Shown: piece after piece, positions 1 to 5,661 of the stretch
Layout of the letters: every line of letters begins with the position of its first letter
How positions within the stretch are numbered: the stretch's first letter is position 1
Assembly (NCBI GenBank): GCA_016183145.1
Contig: JACPFE010000722.1
Location: 1-7,242, forward strand
From: Deltaproteobacteria bacterium
Lineage (GTDB): Bacteria; Desulfobacterota; Binatia; UBA9968
Length of the DNA stretch: 7,242 nucleotides
Direction of reading: 5' to 3'
Notes under the pieces: model-generated
Database searches by the model: none
What the model was told of the DNA's origin: nothing
What the model saw: only the letters and a program-made list of their open reading frames with translations
Made by a program: the position numbers and the translations under genes

Positions 1-106
1 TCAGCAACGTCGACTTGCCGACGTTGGGGCGGCCGACGATCGCAATGGTGCCGGAGCGAAACGGCAGCGGTTGTTTTTCCTTGTTCTGGTCTTGCGTCTC
101 TGGCAT
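1..106 (-). CDS. era: GTPase Era, N-terminal fragment (runs off left edge)
   Basis: Era is a membrane-associated GTPase that binds 16S rRNA and helps mature the small ribosomal subunit. Only the first 35 codons are visible. They encode a charged 16-residue lead, then FRSGTIAIVGRPNVGKSTLL, which is the first beta strand and the Walker A/G1 loop (G25 to S32, with K31 and S32 as the phosphate-binding residues). The stretch SG-x-IAIVGRPNVGKSTLL fits Era better than the other GRPNVGKST GTPase, Der, which usually continues STLFN. The start is the ATG at 106-104, because an in-frame TGA lies 15 nt upstream (121-119) with no other start codon between. No Shine-Dalgarno sequence precedes it; see the promoter entry. 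The rest of the gene, including the G2-G5 motifs and the KH domain, lies outside the window, so Era is assigned from the P-loop region alone. Confidence 0.82.
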   Translation of the reverse strand, partial: MPETQDQNKEKQPLPFRSGTIAIVGRPNVGKSTLL

Positions 107-120
107 AAAATTAACGAGTC

Positions 121-148
121 ATTATGACATTCTCGACGGGTCATTCAA
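121..148 (-). promoter_or_regulatory. Candidate sigma70-type promoter for era
   Basis: Reading the minus strand, TTGAAT (148-143) resembles a -35 box. After a 16-nt spacer, CATAAT (126-121) resembles a -10 box with five of six consensus bases. It lies in the most AT-rich part of the spacer. The -10 box ends 14 nt before the era ATG, so the transcript would have almost no leader, which fits the lack of a ribosome binding site. Found by eye against the consensus only. Confidence 0.35.
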
Positions 149-211
149 GGCAGCTCGCCTTTACACACTGATTGAGGCGCAAGCAATGGAAAATCAGCGC
201 TCCACCACTCG

Positions 212-265
212 CCCCCTCACCTTTGTCCTCTCCCCCGTCGCGGGGGAGAGGGAAGGGTGAGGGGG
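212..265. repeat. Palindromic C-rich/G-rich intergenic repeat
   Basis: The left arm (212-237), starting CCCCCTCACC and ending CTCTCCCCCG, pairs with the right arm (241-265), starting CGGGGGAGAGG and ending GGTGAGGGGG, across a 3-nt loop. Only one bulged base and one or two mismatches break the stem. The arm sequence (CCCTCACC followed by CCTCTCCCC) is a dispersed repeat type seen between genes in many GC-rich bacterial genomes. It sits in the divergent spacer between era and the metalloprotease gene, so it could fold in the upstream region of the rightward transcript. No run of T follows either arm, so it is not an obvious terminator. Confidence 0.75.
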
Positions 266-328
266 ACGCGTCAATGGGAGAGCATTTTACTAGTCATGCG
301 AACCTCACTGATTCGAGCCTGCTGAACC

Positions 329-907
329 ATGCCGCTCCGACTGACACCGTTGCTGCAAAAGCGGCTCACGCGCCGCGCTCAGGCCATGATCGAGAGCTCG
401 CTTGCCTATTTCCCGGAGCTCGACGGCAAATCGATCACGGTGGGTTACACCCGCAAGCACCTCGGCAGCGCGACGGTCGTCTATCGCAAGGGGATTATTT
501 CTCAGCTCGTCATTCGGCTCAAGGTGCGCAAATTGAGTTATCAAACCATCGGTCACGAACTGACGCATCTGGTCCAAGGCTTGGCGCGCGGCGACCGGCG
601 CGCCGCGTCGCCGGTGCGCGGAGACAATATCCCGTCCGGCGAGAAACAGTGCGACATCTGGACCCTGGCCCGGGATAGAATTTTCTGCGACGACGCGCCG
701 ACCTATATTCGCATGCCGCGGGTCATGCGCGAACGCTGGCCCGCTTACGCCGAAGCCGTCCGACAGCTCTGTCTCGCCGCGATCGAGAAAAGAAAGAGCC
801 ACCGCCTCTACATCCGCTGGCTCGAAGCGGAAATCCGCCGCCTGCCGCAGCGCTCGCCGGAAAAGATTTCGCCCGAGCAGCTAGAACTTCCCTTCGGCCA
901 AGGCTAG
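329..907 (+). CDS. Putative HExxH zinc metalloprotease-like protein (SprT-like or minigluzincin-like)
   Basis: A 192-residue soluble protein with no signal peptide or membrane segment. A helix carries the zinc-site motif H76-E-L-T-H80 within IGHELTHLVQGL: the two His would bind zinc and E77 would be the catalytic base. A likely third ligand lies downstream in GEKQCDIWTLARD (E104, with C107 and D108 nearby). This spacing suggests a small gluzincin/SprT-like fold rather than a secreted protease. The C-terminal third is Arg-rich and helical. The protein ends ...QLELPFGQG, and QLELPF (184-189) fits the QxxLxF pattern of beta-sliding-clamp-binding peptides. Start: the ATG at 329 is the first in-frame start after a TGA at 323-325; no good Shine-Dalgarno is present. 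M20 (position 386) is a possible alternative start, but the sequence before it looks like part of the fold. The gene stands alone, divergent from era and convergent with the large operon. I recognise the protease signature but no named family, and the substrate is unknown. Confidence 0.8.
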   Translation: MPLRLTPLLQKRLTRRAQAMIESSLAYFPELDGKSITVGYTRKHLGSATVVYRKGIISQLVIRLKVRKLSYQTIGHELTHLVQGLARGDRRAASPVRGDNIPSGEKQCDIWTLARDRIFCDDAPTYIRMPRVMRERWPAYAEAVRQLCLAAIEKRKSHRLYIRWLEAEIRRLPQRSPEKISPEQLELPFGQG

Positions 908-910
908 GAT

Positions 911-951
911 CAACTGAACGGTTAGTTGAAAGTTTGCGCAGCTTGCGCAAA
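911..951 (+). terminator. Tandem hairpins just after the metalloprotease gene, possible terminator
   Basis: Two stem-loops begin 4 nt after the stop codon. The first (911-928, CAACTGAACGGTTAGTTG) has a stem of about 7 bp including one G-T pair. The second (933-951) has a perfect 8-bp stem, TTTGCGCA/TGCGCAAA, around the loop GCT. Only a short TTTCT follows, so the U tract is weak. Their place directly behind the gene and before a gene-free stretch suggests transcript ending or 3' end protection. Confidence 0.35.
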
Positions 952-1071
952 TTTCTCAGGAGTCGAAGACCCTCGGAGTCGGATATTCCTCGCGCCAAGG
1001 CTCCGCCAGAGGACGGATCAGCCCCAAATCGTTTGGCTGAGCCAAGTTCGCAAAGTGACAGGCCACGGTCC

Positions 1072-1129
1072 GTCATCCCGAGCGAATGCGAGGGATCTAA
1101 GAAAGATTTCTCCCTTCGGTCGAAATGAC
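1072..1129. repeat. 58-bp imperfect palindromic dispersed repeat
   Basis: The segment opens GTCATCCCGAGCGAATGCGA and closes CTTCGGTCGAAATGAC, with GGATCT and AGATTTCTC facing each other around the centre, so most of its length can pair with itself. Sequences of this form (GTCAT, then GAGCGAA, then AGAAAGATTTCTC, then CGAAATGAC) recur between genes in many bacterial genomes. Neither arm is followed by a T run. Confidence 0.7.
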
Positions 1130-1137
1130 AACGTTCC

Positions 1138-1164
1138 CCTTTGCGCCCTTTGCGTTCTTTGCGG
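1138..1164. repeat. Three tandem 9-bp units, CCTTTGCGN
   Basis: The units are CCTTTGCGC (1138-1146), CCTTTGCGT (1147-1155) and TCTTTGCGG (1156-1164), an exact 9-bp period. On the other strand this reads as CGCAAAG repeated. It belongs to the widespread class of short CGCAAAG/ACGAAG intergenic repeats. It has no coding sense. Confidence 0.75.
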
Positions 1165-1184
1165 GAGATATTCCGAGACCGACC

Positions 1185-1201
1185 GGTGCGCGAAGCGCAC
1201 C
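1185..1201. repeat. Small perfect hairpin GGTGCGC-GAA-GCGCACC
   Basis: A 7-bp perfect stem (1185-1191 with 1195-1201) around the loop GAA, followed by CTACG. The GGTGCGC...GCGCACCCTACG form is a common small dispersed intergenic repeat. It lies between the two 9-bp repeat arrays. Confidence 0.6.
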
Positions 1202-1210
1202 CTACGAAAC

Positions 1211-1236
1211 CCTTCGTGTCCTTCGTGCCTTCGTGG
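1211..1236. repeat. Three tandem units of 8-9 bp, CCTTCGTGN
   Basis: The units are CCTTCGTGT (1211-1219), CCTTCGTG (1220-1227) and CCTTCGTGG (1228-1236). The other strand reads CACGAAGG repeated, a familiar intergenic repeat of GC-rich bacteria. It has the same period and same CCTTNNTG-like design as the array at 1138-1164, but a different core. Confidence 0.75.
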
Positions 1237-1294
1237 TGAATCCGACTTTTCTCATTTTGGTTGAGGCGTAGCCGCGCTTCGTTCCTATCCAAGC

Positions 1295-1321
1295 TTGCTT
1301 GATCGGCCGACAGCCAAGCAA
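1295..1321 (-). terminator. Stem-loop just downstream of the large operon, weak terminator candidate
   Basis: TTGCTTG (1295-1301) pairs perfectly with CAAGCAA (1315-1321). The loop contains the self-complementary TCGGCCGA (1303-1310), which could extend the structure. It begins 5 nt after the stop of the 1443-residue gene in the minus-strand direction. No U tract follows, so intrinsic termination is uncertain. Confidence 0.25.
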
Positions 1322-1326
1322 CTGAC

Positions 1327-4300
1327 TCAAGTCGCCATCGGCCGGCGGGGCCATGCCCGCCATACCAGATCGCCAAGAAACAAAAACAAACCGAGGCCCG
1401 AGAGCGGCCACCAGGTTTCTTTTGCCAGCGTGCCTTTGCCCGGCGTCGGGGTGTAAAGCCGTTGGATGCCGTCTTCGATCCGGTCGGGGTCGAGCATCTG
1501 CCCGCCGGTTTCTTCGGCGAGGCGGCTGAGCAAGGAGAGATTCGGCTTCAATTCCCGGTACTCCTTGGGGTAGGGAACGATATACGGAACCGTGGCCACG
1601 GTGAGCGGCGCCTCTCCGCCTGCGCCTTCGGCAAACAACGTCAGGAAGTGAATGCCGCGTTGCGACGGGGTAAATCTGCCTTCGTAGCGGCCCGGCGCGG
1701 TTTGCTGAAAAGTTTGCTCCTGCGTCGCCTTATTCGGCGCGGCGATGTTGCTCTTGAGCCGCAGGTGATTTAAAAATTTTCCATCCTGCGTAACAAAGTC
1801 AGCGATGACTTTCACCCGCTCGCCCTCGGGCTTCAATTCCGCGCGCATTCTCGATTCTAAAAACTTGCGCATCGCGTCGCGCGCCAGTTGGCTCGCCCAC
1901 TGCGGGAATCGCGGCCACGCCACCCAGTCCTTTCCCCACCGCCCGCTCAAATCGGAGGTAAACGCGCTCACGCGGCCCAGACCATAGCGCCAAGAGACCA
2001 GGAGCGGGTCTTTGTCCGCTTTCATGAGCAGCTCGGCGCGCGGCTTCGGATAGGTGAGCACATAGCCTCGCAGCGAAGGCAGGCCGCTTTGCGGGATGCC
2101 TTTAAGCGGCCCCACGGGCGCCACAATGCTCGGCACCAATGACTTTTCGATCAACAAGTCGCGGGATATCAGCAGGGTCTCGGTGGTAAATATTTGCGGC
2201 ACCGTCTGGGGATCCAGGGCCACGTAACCCCGCCCCTTGCCGTTCTTGGCGATGTCCGCCATCAACTGCACGTCGGCGTCGCTGCCCACCGAAACGGTGG
2301 AAACCGTAATACCGTCGCGCGCCATTTTCGTCACCAGCGTATAAAAATCCGCTTTATCGGTGAGGCCGTCCGACAAAACCAACACATGCTTGATCGCCGC
2401 CTGCTTGGTCGCGATGACGCGATGGGCTTCGACCATGGCCTTATAGAGATCGGTGCCGCCGTCGGATTGTAGCCCGGCCAGCCGCTCCGATATCCATTCT
2501 CCTTTGCCCACTTGACGAAACGGCAACACCCAATCCCAAGCGGCGTCGAAACCGAGGATGCCCACCTGGTCCGTCGGGTTCATGATATCTGCCGCCGCCA
2601 TCGCCGCAGCCTTAGCGAGATCGAGCTTTGTGCTCCCCTCCGGCCCGGCCCCCATGCTGCCCGACTTGTCGAGCACGAAAAGCAGCGCCACATGGGGCAG
2701 GTCCAGTCGCGCCGGCGGACGCATGTCGACGGGGAGCACGCGCTCGAGGGGCGTCCGGTAGTAGCCGCCGGCACCGTAGCTCTGCGAGCCGCCGATCACC
2801 AGCAAGCCGCCGCCGAGATCGCGCACGTACCGCTCGATGTTTTCCATCTTGGCATAGGAGAGCTGAAAGGCCGCCACGTTGTCGAGAACCAGCAAGTCAA
2901 ACGACGAAAGCTCCGGCAACGAGAGCGCGTGGACCTGCGGCTCCGAGACCACCACCGAGTAACCTTGCACTCGCAAGACGTCGGCGAGGAATCGCTGGCT
3001 GTCTTTTTGGCCGGACAGGAGCAGCACCCGCGGCGGCCCTTTGACCTCGACGACGCCCTCAAGCAGGTTGTTTTCCGCCAGCGTATCGTCGCTCGACTCC
3101 ACCACCAACTCATAGTTATGGCTGCCCCGCTCCGCCAGGCTGTCCCTGAAGCTCACCGAATTCGTGCCCGGCTTTAACTGAATCTCCTGCTCGCGGTGAA
3201 GCACGCCGTCGCGCAGCAGTTTGAGCCGTGCCGGCGCTGCGCGCAGGCTTTCGACGGCGCCGCGGATCTCGAAGCCCTCGGCGCTGTCCACCTGCCGCGG
3301 CAAATGGAAGTCGCTAAGGTAGATCTCGTTTTTGCCGCGCGAGAGGCTCACGGGCAGCGTCCAGACTTGAGCGCCCTGGGCGCGCAGGAGCGGGACAACC
3401 CGCGCGGTTTCACCGCGATTTTCGTTGCCGTCGGAAATCAAAAGAATCTTACTCTGGCGCCCCTCGCCCAACTGCGCCAGGGCGGCTTGGAGCGCCGCCT
3501 GAATATCGGTTTCCTCGCGCTCCACGCGCGACGAGAAATCGGCCATGGGAAAATCCCGGCGCGGCAGAAATTCCCACTCTGGCGCGCGCCCGAAGGCGAG
3601 TAGTCCGGTGCGCGTATCCGCTTGGTTGAAACCCCTGGCAGCCTCGAGCACGTCGCGGGCCTTCTCGCGCCCTTCCTGTCCGACGCTGCGCGACAGATCA
3701 ACGCCGAGTACCACATCCAGACCGTTGGTCGCTTGAAAAATCTTTGGGTTTACCAGCGCGAGAGCCAGCGCCGCCAGCGCCACTCCCCGAATCGCGATGG
3801 GGTAGACAGGGATTCCCGCGCGCCAGGCAAGGAGAAGTTCCAGCCCGAGCAAGACGAGCACGCAAGCGAGCAGAACCGGCCAGAGTGAATAACCGGATTC
3901 CACGGGCGCAGCGGCGTCAGCGCTTTTTTTCTCCGTAGAAACCGCCGCCGCGCGCGGCCGGATCTCGGACTCGGCTTCATCGAAGAGATTGACCGCGAAG
4001 CGGCCCTCCTTGCCGGCGCTCTGGTAGCGGTAGAAGCCGGCTTCCAAAGTTTCCGCGAATACCAGCGGGTTGGCACCCGTCTTCAGAATTTCTTTCTTCC
4101 CCGCCGGAGTGATGATCTCAAGATCGCTGTCGTGCGCCGGCAATCGCAACGGGAACGGAATCCCCGCCTGGACGCTTTGCGCCGGGAACTCAACGCGCTG
4201 GGGCTGGAACCACTCCAAGGCGTTGTGGACCAGCACCGGGAAAGCGATACGCAGCGGCAGGTCCGAAGCCATCAGATCGAAGCCGATGACGAGCGCGCGG

Positions 4301-5658
4301 AGCGGGCCGCTTTCCAAGGCGAACAGCAGCGGATGGTCGGCGGAGCGTAGCAAAACGGTGCCTGCACCCGTCGTTGCCAATCGCAGCGCCTCCTGCACGT
4401 GAAGATCACCGAGACTCAATCCCTCCGTGACCGGATGCTTGGCTGGCGGGGCGGTAATTCGCGGGTTGCGGATCGCGCCCTGAAGCTTGAGCGGTAAATT
4501 CGGCGCGATGGTATTGATCAAAATATAATTTCCGCGCGTGAGGGCGGGAACCTCCACCCGGTCGAAAATCACGGCGTCGTACGCTTCCTGCGGCTGCGCC
4601 GCGCCGGCATCCCAGCGCGGCGCGCTGGTCAATTGAACGTTGGGAAAAAAGCGCAGCAGATGACTCAAGAAGGGATTGCCGGGACCGACGTAGAGAAGCC
4701 GCACGGCGGGCGCGTCGCTCACCGCCAGGTAAGCCTGATTGTCGGTAGCGAAATCGTCGGCGATTTCCAACCGGGCGACCAGTGCTCCGGTGAGCGTTCC
4801 CTCGAACGGGTAGATCAAAACCTTGCGCCCGTCGGGCTCGATCCCGATGACCTCGCGGGCGAGCACCTTTTCTCCGAGCGTGAGCGTCAGGGGCACGCGC
4901 GCGGCCTTCGCGGTGAAATTCTTAACGTGCACCATCACTTCGACCGGCGCGGGACGATCGGGATGGCGCCTGACCTCGAAGGCGACGACGCCGACGTTCT
5001 CAGTTCCGCCCTCGACTCTGATGAAGCGCAGATGGGCGGCCGGGCGCATGAACTCTTCGGCCCCCGCAAACGCGCCGTCGCTGATCACCACGACGCGATC
5101 CGAGCTGCCGCGCTTGAGAAAGGCGTGCGCGAGAAGGATCGCGTCATTAACCCGCCCCGGCGCGTCGGTTGCCGCGAGATTGCGTCCGGCTCCCCGGAGT
5201 CTCGCCTTGTCCGCAGTAAGCGGCACGATCAGCCGGGCCTGGGGGCCCGCGCCGATGAGCATCATTTTCCGCCCAGTCGGCAAGGCATCAACCAAGGAAA
5301 GAAATTCTCTGCGGGCGGCCTCGAAGCGCGTTACCGATTTGCCCTTGGCTTTCATGCTGGCGCTCAAATCGACGACCACCACGGTATCGCCGGCGCTGGC
5401 ACCGAAATAGATCAACGAAGGGTCCGCCAGCGCCGCGATCAGAATCGCCGCGGCGATGAGCTGTAATAGGAGCAGCAAATTCTTTCGCAGCAGCCAGCCG
5501 AGCCGGGTCGCCAGCGGGCGCTCTTTCAGAACGCGCTCCCAGATAAACAGCGCCGTGGTGTTGATCTTGACCCCTCTGGGCTTCAGACTATGGAGAAAGA
5601 AGATGAGCGGAATCGCCCCGGCGGCAAGCAGCAAAGCATATGGCGCGCCCCAGAGCAT
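1327..5658 (-). CDS. Giant BatA-like membrane protein with three VWA domains (probable fusion of two related proteins)
   Basis: A 1443-residue envelope protein, probably partner of the upstream MoxR ATPase and DUF58 protein. Layout: BatA-type N-terminus with TM1 (about 5-24) and TM2 (59-80); VWA1 (about 91-210; D97-x-S99-x-S101, T164, D194); Ig-like region (222-312); Rossmann/GATase-like region (317-480); beta-rich region ending FAVNLFDEAES (487-565); TM3 (590-611) and TM4 (617-637); VWA2 (about 647-775; D654-x-S656-x-S658, T717, D743); Ig-like region (780-873); GATase1-like region (875-980); VWA3 (about 987-1160; D997-x-S999-x-S1001, T1069, D1097); beta-rich region (1270-1360); TM5 (1417-1434). 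All three metal-site (MIDAS) motifs are intact. Such halves are usually separate proteins of about 600-900 residues, so this is read as a fusion; the frame is open throughout. Positive residues between TM1 and TM2, between TM3 and TM4 and after TM5 place the large lobes outside the cytoplasm. The ATG lies 3 nt after the DUF58 stop without a Shine-Dalgarno, suggesting translational coupling. The substrate is unknown. Confidence 0.88.
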   Translation of the reverse strand: MLWGAPYALLLAAGAIPLIFFLHSLKPRGVKINTTALFIWERVLKERPLATRLGWLLRKNLLLLLQLIAAAILIAALADPSLIYFGASAGDTVVVVDLSASMKAKGKSVTRFEAARREFLSLVDALPTGRKMMLIGAGPQARLIVPLTADKARLRGAGRNLAATDAPGRVNDAILLAHAFLKRGSSDRVVVISDGAFAGAEEFMRPAAHLRFIRVEGGTENVGVVAFEVRRHPDRPAPVEVMVHVKNFTAKAARVPLTLTLGEKVLAREVIGIEPDGRKVLIYPFEGTLTGALVARLEIADDFATDNQAYLAVSDAPAVRLLYVGPGNPFLSHLLRFFPNVQLTSAPRWDAGAAQPQEAYDAVIFDRVEVPALTRGNYILINTIAPNLPLKLQGAIRNPRITAPPAKHPVTEGLSLGDLHVQEALRLATTGAGTVLLRSADHPLLFALESGPLRALVIGFDLMASDLPLRIAFPVLVHNALEWFQPQRVEFPAQSVQAGIPFPLRLPAHDSDLEIITPAGKKEILKTGANPLVFAETLEAGFYRYQSAGKEGRFAVNLFDEAESEIRPRAAAVSTEKKSADAAAPVESGYSLWPVLLACVLVLLGLELLLAWRAGIPVYPIAIRGVALAALALALVNPKIFQATNGLDVVLGVDLSRSVGQEGREKARDVLEAARGFNQADTRTGLLAFGRAPEWEFLPRRDFPMADFSSRVEREETDIQAALQAALAQLGEGRQSKILLISDGNENRGETARVVPLLRAQGAQVWTLPVSLSRGKNEIYLSDFHLPRQVDSAEGFEIRGAVESLRAAPARLKLLRDGVLHREQEIQLKPGTNSVSFRDSLAERGSHNYELVVESSDDTLAENNLLEGVVEVKGPPRVLLLSGQKDSQRFLADVLRVQGYSVVVSEPQVHALSLPELSSFDLLVLDNVAAFQLSYAKMENIERYVRDLGGGLLVIGGSQSYGAGGYYRTPLERVLPVDMRPPARLDLPHVALLFVLDKSGSMGAGPEGSTKLDLAKAAAMAAADIMNPTDQVGILGFDAAWDWVLPFRQVGKGEWISERLAGLQSDGGTDLYKAMVEAHRVIATKQAAIKHVLVLSDGLTDKADFYTLVTKMARDGITVSTVSVGSDADVQLMADIAKNGKGRGYVALDPQTVPQIFTTETLLISRDLLIEKSLVPSIVAPVGPLKGIPQSGLPSLRGYVLTYPKPRAELLMKADKDPLLVSWRYGLGRVSAFTSDLSGRWGKDWVAWPRFPQWASQLARDAMRKFLESRMRAELKPEGERVKVIADFVTQDGKFLNHLRLKSNIAAPNKATQEQTFQQTAPGRYEGRFTPSQRGIHFLTLFAEGAGGEAPLTVATVPYIVPYPKEYRELKPNLSLLSRLAEETGGQMLDPDRIEDGIQRLYTPTPGKGTLAKETWWPLSGLGLFLFLGDLVWRAWPRRPMAT

Positions 5659-5661
5659 GGC

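Larger units (their letters stand above)
908..1326. other. 419-bp gene-free spacer filled with small repeats
   Basis: This stretch lies between the stops of two converging genes. Short open frames cross it on both strands, but none looks like a protein: their translations are low-complexity Lys/Arg/Gly runs caused by the repeats. It holds, in order, two hairpins (911-951), a bulged hairpin (1018-1040: TCAG/CTGA and CCAAA/TTTGG around TCG), a 58-bp imperfect palindrome, a three-copy 9-bp repeat, a 7-bp perfect hairpin, a second three-copy repeat, and a final stem-loop before the stop of the large gene. It looks like a landing zone for small dispersed repeats. Confidence 0.7.

Noticed and set aside
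172..678. 168-residue plus-strand frame before and across the metalloprotease start
   Set aside because: It begins in the palindromic repeat and then reads the wrong frame of the metalloprotease gene.
1138..1236. CRISPR array
   Set aside because: The units are only 8-9 bp, directly tandem and without spacers; no cas gene is present.
926..1264. 112-residue plus-strand frame with several Cys (CALCVLCG, CPSCLRG) resembling a zinc-binding protein
   Set aside because: The Cys residues come from the CTTTGCG and CTTCGTG tandem repeats read in frame, not from a conserved zinc motif.
723..1376. 217-residue minus-strand open frame over the spacer and the end of the metalloprotease gene
   Set aside because: Its translation is built from the short repeats (KERKGRKG, TKDTKG) and overlaps two well-supported genes; it has no recognisable fold.
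2512..3177. Long open frames on the plus strand opposite the large VWA gene (also 3196-3603 and 4633-5466)
   Set aside because: They mirror the codon pattern of the minus-strand gene in GC-rich DNA, are rich in Arg/His/Ala, and show no family motif, while the minus-strand frame has clear VWA domains.
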